Shown here: positions 18,021-25,896 of the stretch, one piece after another
How the letters are laid out: each line of letters begins with the position of its first letter
How positions within the stretch are numbered: the stretch's first letter is position 1
Source: JBAYJC01 sp041665285
GTDB taxonomy: Bacteria > Patescibacteriota > Patescibacteriia > 2-12-FULL-60-25
Direction: 5' to 3'
DNA length: 64,000 bases
Assembly (NCBI GenBank): GCA_041665285.1
Contig: JBAYJC010000001.1
Coordinates: 298,075 to 362,074 of the forward strand
Notes under the pieces: model-generated
Database searches by the model: none
Told to the model about the DNA's origin: nothing
Seen by the model: only the letters and a program-made list of their open reading frames with translations
Program-made: the position numbers and the translations under genes

Positions 18021-19449
18021 ACGCCGTTTTCCGCTCTTCACGATCGGCCTCAGTCACGAGATCGAACTTTTTCTTGAGAATCTCACGATTTTACTGGGCG
18101 CACACATCAATGTTCTCACGGCACTAGAAACCATCCAGTCAGATACGCACTCGCCACGGATGCGGCGGATCATCCAAGAATTAATCAATGACGTTGCAGA
18201 CGGCTCTCCGCTTTGGCGTACGCTCACACGTATCAAATTATTCCCTGAGCATGTTGTTGCCCTGATTCGTATTGGTGAGGATTCCGGACGGCTTGCAGAA
18301 AACATGCAGGTCATTGCTACTCAACAAACAAAAGAACGCACGTTTCGTTCCAAGATTCGCTCGGCGCTCATGTATCCAGTTTTTGTTCTGGTACTCACTT
18401 CCTTCATTGGCCTTGGAATTGCTTGGTTTCTTCTGCCGCGCCTCGCCACAATCTTCAGCCAGATGCATGTGACGCTTCCTCTCATCACACGCATCCTTAT
18501 TGGTATTGGCGTCTTTTTCGGCAATTATGGGACCATTGCTCTTCCTGTGGCATTTGTTGTTATCGGTATCATTTTTTACCTCATCTTTGTCTTTACCAAA
18601 ACCCGCTGGATTGGACAATGGATTTTATTTCATCTCCCCGGGGTAAGCGCTCTTCTCCAAACAACGGAATTAGCTCGCATGGGTTTTATCACAGGCACGC
18701 TCCTCTCAGCAGGACTCCCTCTTCTTGAAGCACTTCATTCGCTTCGTGATGTCACCACCTTTCGCGCGTATCAACGCTTCTATCGTTACTTGAGCGACAG
18801 CGTGGAAGAAGGAGAGACATTTCAAAAAAGCTTTGCGCAATTCAAACACAGCCGCAAACTCATTCCTATTCCGGTTCAGCAAATGCTCGTGACCGGTGAG
18901 CAGTCAGGCTATCTCCCCGAAGCATTCACCACTATTGGTAGTATCTACGAAAAACGTTCAGACGTCACCAGCAAAAATCTCGCAGTGATTCTTGAGCCAG
19001 CCCTTCTCATTATGGTATGGCTTGGCGTTGTATCCGTGGCACTCGCAGTCATTCTTCCTATTTACAGTTTGATCGGCGGCCTCAATCAAGCAAACTCTGC
19101 TCCTGTTAGTCGCCCGCCTGCTCCAGCGAGCGTCGAAATACCTCTACCCGCTCCAGAGCCTGAAGTCCTCTTGCCTATTACTCAACCCACGTCCACCGTT
19201 TCCGTTGTTACCACCTCTACCATCCTGGAAGTTCCTGCTCCCCTTCCTTTACTCCGTATTCTTCCCACGGGAACAGGCTTCTTGAACGTACGGGAACGTC
19301 CATCGACAAACAGCCCACGACTCACACAAATTCTACCCGGAGATCTCGTAGAGCGCATTTCAACCGCAAACAACTGGTTTGAAATCCGTTTGCCTGACAC
19401 GACAACAACAGGCTGGATCCTTGGCACGTATGCGACATCCACACCCTAA
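17995..19449 (+). CDS. pilC: Type IV pilus platform protein PilC with C-terminal SH3 domain
   Basis: 484 residues. Two T2SSF repeats occupy about 1-360: the first with LTILLGAHINVLTALETI and RIGEDSGRLAENM, the second with TLLSAGLPLLEALHSL and VTGEQSGYLPEAF, and three membrane helices near 125-150, 175-205 and 335-360. A Pro/Thr/Val-rich extracytoplasmic linker (about 365-415) then joins a bacterial SH3-like domain (about 418-480) with FLNVRERPSTNSPRL and GWILGTYA. A PilC of this type normally ends after the last helix, so the SH3 tail is an addition that could bind cell-wall peptides. The gene overlaps pilB by 26 bases. Confidence 0.92.
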   Translation: MIAKKRTAERRFPLFTIGLSHEIELFLENLTILLGAHINVLTALETIQSDTHSPRMRRIIQELINDVADGSPLWRTLTRIKLFPEHVVALIRIGEDSGRLAENMQVIATQQTKERTFRSKIRSALMYPVFVLVLTSFIGLGIAWFLLPRLATIFSQMHVTLPLITRILIGIGVFFGNYGTIALPVAFVVIGIIFYLIFVFTKTRWIGQWILFHLPGVSALLQTTELARMGFITGTLLSAGLPLLEALHSLRDVTTFRAYQRFYRYLSDSVEEGETFQKSFAQFKHSRKLIPIPVQQMLVTGEQSGYLPEAFTTIGSIYEKRSDVTSKNLAVILEPALLIMVWLGVVSVALAVILPIYSLIGGLNQANSAPVSRPPAPASVEIPLPAPEPEVLLPITQPTSTVSVVTTSTILEVPAPLPLLRILPTGTGFLNVRERPSTNSPRLTQILPGDLVERISTANNWFEIRLPDTTTTGWILGTYATSTP

Positions 19450-19903
19450 ACAAAAGGGACGAGCTGTTACTGCACCTGGTTTTACCTTGCTCGAGCTCAT
19501 GCTCACGGTGGCGCTGATCGCCATTTTGGCACTTTTTTCTCTTCCCGTTCTCCAATCGTTTCAGCTTCGCAACGATCTTGATCTCGCGCTTCCCACGGTC
19601 ACGCAACTCATCCATCGTGCGCAAACATTGGCACGCGCAAATGATGGTGATCAACCTTGGGGCATCAAAATACAACCCGGCGGCATAACCCTTTTTCAAG
19701 GCGCAAGCTATGCCACGCGTCAAACCGCATTCGACGAAGTAACAGAGCTCTCTCCCCTTATTGATGCCTCTGGGGTAAACGAGCTTGTCTTTGCCAAACT
19801 CACGGGAGACACTACCGTGAGCACCACCATTTCACTTATCGCGACTTCCACAAATGAAGGAAGGACATTTACCATCAACACGAAAGGGATGATCGACTAC
19901 TGA
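19430..19903 (+). CDS. Minor pseudopilin, GspH/FimT-like
   Basis: 157 residues from ATG 19430, inside the 3' end of the pilC-SH3 gene. A prepilin leader ends at APG before FTLLELMLTVALIAILAL, with Glu at +5 of the mature protein, as recognised by prepilin peptidase. The following segment LPTVTQLIHRAQTLARANDG is typical of the GspH/FimT minor pilins. The C-terminal part is a short beta domain. It belongs to a run of four minor subunits that probably prime the pilus tip. Confidence 0.85.
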   Translation: MRHPHPKQKGRAVTAPGFTLLELMLTVALIAILALFSLPVLQSFQLRNDLDLALPTVTQLIHRAQTLARANDGDQPWGIKIQPGGITLFQGASYATRQTAFDEVTELSPLIDASGVNELVFAKLTGDTTVSTTISLIATSTNEGRTFTINTKGMIDY

Positions 19904-19907
19904 TTTT

Positions 19908-21320
19908 ATGCGAACAACCCAGCATCTTGCGCCCGGTGTAACCCTGGTTGAGACCCTCCTCGCATCAGCGCTGTTTGGGTTGCTTGTGACGGGCCTCGTG
20001 TCTGTTCTTATTTACGGGCAACAAGTCTCTGTCAGCACCGGCCTACGCCAACGTGCGGTCGCTGTTGCAGAAGAAGGATTAGAAGCCGTGCGTAGCATGC
20101 GAAATACCGCCTTTAGCGGCCTTACAGACGGCGTGCACGGGCTCTCCACATCTACGAATGTCTGGGCATTCAATGGAGCGCAAGACACACAGGATATCTA
20201 CACACGCACCGTAGAGATCGGCGCGATCGATGCGCAACGCAAAACCGTAACCTCTACGGTCACATGGACGCAAGATGGCCAACGCACAGGATCAGTTTCT
20301 TTAACCACACGCCTCACGAATTGGCTCGCCTCTGTTGGCGGTGACTGGCACCTGCCCATACGCGTTGGCGGTGGCGATCTCTCTGGCACAGCCGATGGAG
20401 TCAAGATACAAACACAAGATGCTTATGCCTATGTGATACGCACAACAGGCAATCCGACGTTTGCGATCTTTGAGGTTACGGATGCAACGAATCCTATTTT
20501 GCGCAGTTCACTTTCCTCATCGATCATACCACTCCCGACAAATATTTTCGTTGCGGGCAATTACGCATATATCTCCTCACAAGCAAGTTCTCCTGCTCTG
20601 TATATCGTTGATATTTCCAATCCACTAGTGCCAACGATCGCTGGATCGTTCTCGATTACAACTCCAGGTAATAAATCCACGGCTCTTGGTATCTATGTCG
20701 TTGGCACCACCATTTATCTTGGATGCAACAGCGACAACAAGGCCGATGAATTTTTCATTATCAACGCCTCAAATCCAGCATCGCCTACGCTCATGAGCTC
20801 TATGGCGTTCTCTGATTCCATCAACGAAGTTGCCGTTTCTGGCAATTACGCCTATCTCGCTACGTCCCTCAATAATGACGAGCTCACTATTGTTAATATC
20901 ACGAATCCTGCGGCTCCGGTCGTCGCGAGCTCTCTTGATCTTCCAGGGAACACCAATGCTCTTTCCATTGCTGTTCATGATACGTTTCTCTCCATTACTC
21001 AAGACTTTACGCTTTCATTCTTCAGCTTAGCAACACCGGCTTCCCCCACGCTTCTTAGCACGTTTAATGCAGGAGGCATTATCAATGACATTGCGCTCGA
21101 CATTGCCGCAAATACATTCCTCTTTATAGCCACCACAAATCAAAATCAAGAATTTCAAGTCGTAGACATAGCGATTCCCGCATCACCTTCTCTTGCAGGG
21201 TTTGTGAACCTCACAGGAAATCTCGTATTGAATGGCGTTGCCTATCTCTCTGGTATGGATCGTGCCTTTGGCGTTGGGACGAATAACACCGAAGAATTTA
21301 CCGCATTTGCTCCGCAATAA
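19908..21320 (+). CDS. Minor pilin fused to LVIVD-repeat beta-propeller
   Basis: 470 residues. Prepilin signal APG before VTLVETLLASALFGLLVTG, followed by a helix with RQRAVAVAEEGLEAVRSMRN as in GspI/PilV-type minor pilins. From about residue 165 onward there are about five or six repeats of roughly 45 residues of the form 'YAY(V/I/L)...(L/F)xIV(D/N)ITNPxxPxxxxSL' (for example LYIVDISNPLVP and LTIVNITNPAAP). These are LVIVD repeats, which build a beta-propeller. The result is a pilin with a large globular head, a likely tip adhesin. Confidence 0.85.
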   Translation: MRTTQHLAPGVTLVETLLASALFGLLVTGLVSVLIYGQQVSVSTGLRQRAVAVAEEGLEAVRSMRNTAFSGLTDGVHGLSTSTNVWAFNGAQDTQDIYTRTVEIGAIDAQRKTVTSTVTWTQDGQRTGSVSLTTRLTNWLASVGGDWHLPIRVGGGDLSGTADGVKIQTQDAYAYVIRTTGNPTFAIFEVTDATNPILRSSLSSSIIPLPTNIFVAGNYAYISSQASSPALYIVDISNPLVPTIAGSFSITTPGNKSTALGIYVVGTTIYLGCNSDNKADEFFIINASNPASPTLMSSMAFSDSINEVAVSGNYAYLATSLNNDELTIVNITNPAAPVVASSLDLPGNTNALSIAVHDTFLSITQDFTLSFFSLATPASPTLLSTFNAGGIINDIALDIAANTFLFIATTNQNQEFQVVDIAIPASPSLAGFVNLTGNLVLNGVAYLSGMDRAFGVGTNNTEEFTAFAPQ

Positions 21321-21323
21321 TCT

Positions 21324-21830
21324 ATGAAACGCTCTGGATTCACCATCATAGAACTTTTGCTCGCGATCGGCATCATGGCCACGGTCGTAGGTTCGGCATC
21401 TGTTTTTTTCGTGATACTCACAGAGTCACGTATTAAACAGGAAACGATCGTTGAAATAGAAGATCTGGGCAATGGGCTTGTCACAACCATCGGACAAGCT
21501 ATTCGCAACGCGGATAGTGTAACCACTCCTGCGCTTGGTGCCTCTGGCTCCTCCCTTGTACTCGCCTACGCAGACAGCGCAAAAAATCCCACCACCTTTC
21601 AGACGATTTCTGACCGTATTCGCATCACAGAAGGTGTAACTGCCGCGATTGAGCTTGTACCGGATCATGTCAGCTCCACAAACGTCACATTTACCAACCT
21701 ATCCTCTCCTGCAACCGCTGGCACGATTCGTTTTCAATTCACGCTCTCCTCCATCAACCTATCCGGACGACAACCTTACAGCTATTCGCAAACATTTTTT
21801 GGCTCAGCAACCGTCCGCAAACGTCCATAG
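21324..21830 (+). CDS. Minor pseudopilin, PilW/GspJ-like
   Basis: 168 residues with a very short leader, MKRSG, before FTIIELLLAIGIMATVVGS; Glu at +5 is present. The C-terminal domain is beta-rich (about 75-165) with no recognised motif. The gene lies three bases after the propeller pilin and two before the next gene, so it is cotranscribed. Assignment to the PilW/GspJ class rests on gene order and size. Confidence 0.8.
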   Translation: MKRSGFTIIELLLAIGIMATVVGSASVFFVILTESRIKQETIVEIEDLGNGLVTTIGQAIRNADSVTTPALGASGSSLVLAYADSAKNPTTFQTISDRIRITEGVTAAIELVPDHVSSTNVTFTNLSSPATAGTIRFQFTLSSINLSGRQPYSYSQTFFGSATVRKRP

Positions 21831-21832
21831 CT

Positions 21833-22225
21833 ATGCACAAACCAGGCTTTGTCACATTACTTTTTGTCCTCATTCTGAGCGCCATTGGTTCAGCGATTGC
21901 CGTTTCGGTTCTGCTATCTGGTGTCGGATCCACGCGCACAAGCTTCATCGTGGAACAATCAGCAGAGGCGCGAGCTCTTGCAAATCTTTGCGCAGAAGAA
22001 GCTATACAAAAACTTCGCGAGTCTTCCGCCTATACAGGAAATGAAACAATTGTCGCAGGAAATGGCTCTTGCTTTATCGCAACCGTCACGGGTTCGGGTA
22101 ATGCAAATCGCACCGTTCAAACAGTCGGCACCGTTGGAACGATTCAACGCAAAGTACAAGTCCTCCTTTCCGCCATACGACCCCTTGTCATAACCACCTC
22201 ATGGCAAGAAGTAGCAGATTTCTGA
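21833..22225 (+). CDS. Minor pseudopilin without Glu5 (PilX/GspK-like)
   Basis: 130 residues. Leader MHKPG, then FVTLLFVLILSAIGSAIAVS, so the mature N-terminus has Leu rather than Glu at position 5. Loss of Glu5 is characteristic of the GspK/PilX subunit that caps the pseudopilus tip. The helix continues with EARALANLCAEEAIQKLRES, followed by a small domain with one more Cys. It is the last of the four-gene minor-subunit run, and a new promoter follows for the pilins. Confidence 0.8.
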   Translation: MHKPGFVTLLFVLILSAIGSAIAVSVLLSGVGSTRTSFIVEQSAEARALANLCAEEAIQKLRESSAYTGNETIVAGNGSCFIATVTGSGNANRTVQTVGTVGTIQRKVQVLLSAIRPLVITTSWQEVADF

Positions 22226-22231
22226 TATACT
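22203..22231 (+). promoter_or_regulatory. Promoter of first pilin gene
   Basis: TGGCAA (22203-22208), 17 bases, and extended -10 TGATATACT (hexamer 22226-22231), overlapping the end of the preceding gene. The start codon follows 13 bases later. Confidence 0.5.
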
Positions 22232-22243
22232 ATTGTTATTCGT

Positions 22244-22699
22244 ATGTTATCCTTTCTCAAACGCGTACGTTCACCGGGCTTCACACTCCTCGAAGTACTC
22301 CTCGTTGTCGCGATCATTGCCATTTTAGCAGGCATTATCATCATTGCGATCAACCCAACCAAACAACTGGGGGATACGCGCAATACGCAACGACGGGCAG
22401 ATGTGAATACCATTATCAGCGCTGTCTATCAGTTTGCGATTGACCACCAAGGAGAACCGCCTCTTGCTATCACAACGGTTGATACGGAAATCTGTCGCTC
22501 AGATGCGGTTATTTGCACGGGCATGATCGATTTGAGCGCCTTGGTTCCCAATTATCTTGTGGCGATCCCCTTTGATCCGTCATTACCCGCAACTTCAACC
22601 AGTGGTTCAGGATACTTTATCTATAAAAACTCAACAGAAAACCGTATTGTTGTCACAGCGCCCTACGCGCAAAACACCACCATTCAGGTCAAACGCTAA
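22244..22699 (+). CDS. Type IV pilin, tandem copy 1
   Basis: 151 residues: basic leader with SPG before FTLLEVLLVVAIIAILAGI, Glu5 present, then INPTKQLGDTRNTQRRADVN, the helix-to-head transition. The globular part has a Cys pair spaced C-x6-C (ICRSDAVIC) likely to form a disulfide loop, and ends TIQVKR. It has its own promoter and terminator, as expected for an abundant subunit. The next gene encodes a paralogue with the same N-terminal half. Confidence 0.9.
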   Translation: MLSFLKRVRSPGFTLLEVLLVVAIIAILAGIIIIAINPTKQLGDTRNTQRRADVNTIISAVYQFAIDHQGEPPLAITTVDTEICRSDAVICTGMIDLSALVPNYLVAIPFDPSLPATSTSGSGYFIYKNSTENRIVVTAPYAQNTTIQVKR

Positions 22700-22716
22700 A
22701 CTCAATGAACTTCCAC

Positions 22717-22749
22717 AAGCGCCCCTCACACCAAGAGGCGCTTTTCTGT
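22717..22749 (+). terminator. Terminator between the two pilin genes
   Basis: AAGCGCC (22717-22723) and GGCGCTT (22737-22743) form a stem followed by TTTCTGTT. Its T-tract runs into the -10 element of the next pilin. Confidence 0.7.
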
Positions 22750-22755
22750 TATACT
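22747..22755 (+). promoter_or_regulatory. Extended -10 promoter of second pilin gene
   Basis: TGTTATACT (hexamer TATACT at 22750-22755) directly follows the terminator stem; the -35 would lie within the hairpin. The distance to the ATG is 35 bases. Confidence 0.5.
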
Positions 22756-22790
22756 ATCTGCATCTCATTCTTTCATTATTTACCTCTATT

Positions 22791-23237
22791 ATGAAACGGA
22801 GCTCTCATCAATCTGGGTTTACTCTTTTAGAGGTGCTCCTTGTTGTCGCGGCAATAGCCATTCTCGCAGGGATCGTGATCCTCGCGATCAACCCAACCAA
22901 ACAACTGGGCGATACGCGCAATACGCAACGACGGGCAGATGTGAATACGATCCTCAGCGCTGTATATCAATATGCTATTGATCACCGGGGCAATATCCCT
23001 TCGACTATTGCGACAAGCACCACGGAAATCTGCCAAACTTCTGCCACGTCGTGTACGGGCATGATCAATCTCTCCGTGCTTACGGCCGATGAAAAATATC
23101 TCGTGTCTTTGCCGATTGATCCATCAAGCGAGTCGCTCCTTGGCACCGGTTATTATATCAGTAAGAGCACCTCAAGCCGCGTCACTGTCAGTGCACCGAG
23201 CGCAGAACAAAGCGCCGTGATCAGCGTCACGCGCTAA
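22791..23237 (+). CDS. Type IV pilin, tandem copy 2
   Basis: 148 residues from ATG 22791. Leader MKRSSHQSG precedes FTLLEVLLVVAAIAILAGI with Glu5. From INPTKQLGDT through the next 20 residues it is identical at protein level and nearly identical at DNA level to copy 1, while the heads differ, though both keep the C-x6-C pair (ICQTSATSC). This points to a recent duplication or gene conversion of the 5' half. Both may be major subunits, or one may be used under other conditions. Confidence 0.9.
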   Translation: MKRSSHQSGFTLLEVLLVVAAIAILAGIVILAINPTKQLGDTRNTQRRADVNTILSAVYQYAIDHRGNIPSTIATSTTEICQTSATSCTGMINLSVLTADEKYLVSLPIDPSSESLLGTGYYISKSTSSRVTVSAPSAEQSAVISVTR

Positions 23238-23273
23238 ATCCGCGGCCGCGCTCTTTCATCATCGTCCTTTCCT

Positions 23274-24854
23274 ATGCGCAAAACCACTCTTTTTCGAAGC
23301 ATCACCATCCCTTTGTTGATTTCGGCTGTGGTATTAGGCGCGGGGATTGTGACCTCTTTTTACGTTCAGCAAAACGTCCAAAGACATGCGGAACTGAGTT
23401 ATAACATCATGGCGCAGACCACAGCCCTATCCATCCAAACGCGTCTTGATAACTATGTTCAAGCGCTCTATGGATTAAGTGGACTTTTTGCAAGTAGTCA
23501 ACAAGTTGATCGCGCTGAATATAATCAATATCTTCACTCTGTCAACGCAGATCTTGCCCTTCCGGGCATAACCGCCTTTGCGCATATTGTCCGTGTTCCG
23601 CTCGCACGATCAGCTTCCTTTATTGAGGAGACTCGACGAGATACCTCGCTCGAAAAAAACGGCTACCCCAACTTCACTATCTTCCCAGAGGGATCCCGAG
23701 ATGAATATTATGTTACTCATTACATTTATCCCGAAAAACCTTTTGCCTCTGTTCTTGGCTACGATCTCAAAACAGATATCGCTCGCTTTCCCACTCTTGA
23801 ACAAGCTCGCGATACCGGGCAACCAACCGCAAGTCAACTCTTAGCGCTCCTTCCAGATCATGCCAAAGGGTTCATTATTACCCTCCCCTTGTATTCTCCA
23901 GGGCCTACACCTAAAACAATAAATGAACGTCGTGAACGCATCATTGGTTTTATTAACGGTGTTATTCGTGCCGATGAACTCTTTCATGATATCGATCAAC
24001 GTCAAGACGTAACATTTGCCACAGAAATTCAAATTTTTGACGCGTCTTTTTCCACAGAGCCTTCTCAGGAGAATCTGCTCTTTCTTTCACGCTCAGATGT
24101 CCCCTCTTCTACGATTTTTGATACACAGCCCGACTACGCCTCAAAACAAAGGATCGCTCTCGGCAACCGCGCATGGACCATTCTCTTTCATCAACACGCA
24201 CCGCTTCTCTCTCTTTGGGAAATGTTGCTTCCCTGGATACTTGTGAGCTTTTCTCTGACCTTATCTTTATTTCTCTTCTTTTCCTTTCGGTACACCTCCC
24301 TCAGCCGTGAACGGGCCATGCTTCTCGCAGAGGAAATTACGAAAAATCTTCGTATGAGCGAAGAACGGTACCGTACGATCATTGAAAATATACCTGACGT
24401 ACTCTGGACTGTGCGCGAGGATGGAGCACTTGTTTTTGTCAGTAAAAATATTCAAAAACTCCTTGGCTATTCTGCAGAAGAGCTTCTCAAAAAACCAGAC
24501 CTCTACGCGAAACTCATCCATACAGAGGATCTTCCCATCTTTCGCTCGGCGATTGAAAAACTACTCAAATTACATCAGCCCGTTCTCGTGACTCTGCGCG
24601 TGAAAACAAAGGCGAAATCTTGGATCTGGCTTGAATGTCACGCGGATTCATCTCACGAAATCGACGGAGTGCGCGTGGTCAACGGGGTACTCGCCGACGT
24701 ATCTTTACGCATCAAAAGCCAACAAGCGTTAGAGGAAAGAACGCGAGAGCTCGAACAAATAAACAAACTGACCATGGAACGCGAAATGAAAATGGTTGAG
24801 CTAAAGCAAGAACTTATGGCGCTTAAGACATCATGCAATTCGCCGTCGACATAA
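23274..24854 (+). CDS. CHASE-domain and PAS-domain sensor without a kinase
   Basis: 526 residues. A membrane helix (about 12-32) is followed by an extracytoplasmic CHASE domain (about 45-285; NYVQALYGLSGLFASS, GITAFAHIVRVP, VLGYDLKTD and GFINGVIR fit the family), a second helix (about 308-332), a PAS domain (about 360-480, starting SEERYRTIIENIPDVLW) with PAC segment, and a terminal coiled coil (about 480-515). There is no HisKA, HATPase, GGDEF or EAL domain, so the output must be through protein contacts, perhaps with the kinase encoded two genes downstream. Confidence 0.85.
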   Translation: MRKTTLFRSITIPLLISAVVLGAGIVTSFYVQQNVQRHAELSYNIMAQTTALSIQTRLDNYVQALYGLSGLFASSQQVDRAEYNQYLHSVNADLALPGITAFAHIVRVPLARSASFIEETRRDTSLEKNGYPNFTIFPEGSRDEYYVTHYIYPEKPFASVLGYDLKTDIARFPTLEQARDTGQPTASQLLALLPDHAKGFIITLPLYSPGPTPKTINERRERIIGFINGVIRADELFHDIDQRQDVTFATEIQIFDASFSTEPSQENLLFLSRSDVPSSTIFDTQPDYASKQRIALGNRAWTILFHQHAPLLSLWEMLLPWILVSFSLTLSLFLFFSFRYTSLSRERAMLLAEEITKNLRMSEERYRTIIENIPDVLWTVREDGALVFVSKNIQKLLGYSAEELLKKPDLYAKLIHTEDLPIFRSAIEKLLKLHQPVLVTLRVKTKAKSWIWLECHADSSHEIDGVRVVNGVLADVSLRIKSQQALEERTRELEQINKLTMEREMKMVELKQELMALKTSCNSPST

Positions 24855-24864
24855 TGCGAGATTT

Positions 24865-25890
24865 ATGCGTTCCTCATCCCTCTTCTTTCTTGGCTTTCTT
24901 CTTCTTGCAACCATAACGGGAGCCGCGCTTTTTACCGATCTTTTTCGCCGTTCGACACCCCAAAAACAAACACACCCAAAAATTGTTTATGGCTGGAATC
25001 TTTGGCCCGGCGCCCTTCCCAGCCTCGTGGCATACGAAAAAGGTTTTTTTCGAGAAGAAGGGCTTGATGTGGATCTCAAGCTCGTCAAAGAGTACCGTGA
25101 CCTTATCACAAACCTCGAACAGGGTCGTGTCACCTACATGGGAGAACTTGCCCTGATTGACGCACTCGAACGCACAGCAAATGGCCAGAACTTTCGCGTG
25201 GTCAGTGCAACGGATTTTTCCAGTGGCGCAGACGGCATTGTCGCGTCCCCTGCCATTCAAGATGTAAAGGCTCTCAAATATAAACGCGTTGCCGTAGAGA
25301 AATCAACTCTTGGAGAATATCTTCTTCGACAGGCGCTGACTTCTGCAGGTCTTTCTCTGCAAGATCTCACTGTTGTTGATCTTCCGGCTTCTGAAGCGGC
25401 AGAAGCGTTTATACAAGGTGAAGTCTCTGCGGCTGTCACGTTTGAACCGCACCTATCAAGAGCTTTGTCCGCAAGCAATGGACACCTTATTTTCACATCA
25501 GCGCAAACCCAAAATCTCATTACAGACGTCACGGTCTTTCAAAAAAACTTTGTAGACCAATATCCTGAAACCGTGCAAGCCGTCGTACGCGCTACCTTGA
25601 AGGCCACGGAGTATATCAAACAATATCCAGAAGAATCGTTCGTCATAGGTGGGCGATACTTCTCCATAACACCCGAAGCATTTCAAGCGCAGTTTCGCGG
25701 CATTCAACTCTACGATCTTCAGCAAAATCGAAACTATTTTTCCTATACCGCAGGACCAGATTCGATTTTTCAGCATGCTTCTTCGCTCTATTCCTTTCTC
25801 GTTACTTCTCGCGTGATTGATGCAAAAAATACTTTTGATCTCGATGCACTTATTGATCCCCGATTCATTATGGGAGTGACACGGCACTAA
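24865..25890 (+). CDS. NMT1/SsuA-like solute-binding protein
   Basis: 341 residues with an uncleaved-looking N-terminal hydrophobic segment (about 5-24). The fold is that of NMT1/THI5-like periplasmic binding proteins: GWNLWPGALPSLVAYEKGFF near the start, VKEYRDLITNLEQGRV, then KRVAVEKSTLGEYLLRQAL and ASEAAEAFIQGEVSAAVTFEP. Relatives bind pyrimidine precursors, sulfonates or nitrate for ABC uptake. No permease or ATPase of that transporter class is nearby; instead it sits between a CHASE-PAS protein and a histidine kinase. A role in ligand sensing for that kinase is therefore more likely (inference). Confidence 0.85.
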   Translation: MRSSSLFFLGFLLLATITGAALFTDLFRRSTPQKQTHPKIVYGWNLWPGALPSLVAYEKGFFREEGLDVDLKLVKEYRDLITNLEQGRVTYMGELALIDALERTANGQNFRVVSATDFSSGADGIVASPAIQDVKALKYKRVAVEKSTLGEYLLRQALTSAGLSLQDLTVVDLPASEAAEAFIQGEVSAAVTFEPHLSRALSASNGHLIFTSAQTQNLITDVTVFQKNFVDQYPETVQAVVRATLKATEYIKQYPEESFVIGGRYFSITPEAFQAQFRGIQLYDLQQNRNYFSYTAGPDSIFQHASSLYSFLVTSRVIDAKNTFDLDALIDPRFIMGVTRH

Positions 25891-25896
25891 CTTCCT

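Noticed and set aside
24865..25890. The NMT1-like protein as part of an ABC uptake operon
   Set aside because: No permease or ATPase of that class is adjacent; the only ABC genes in the window are of the MacB export type 19 kb away.
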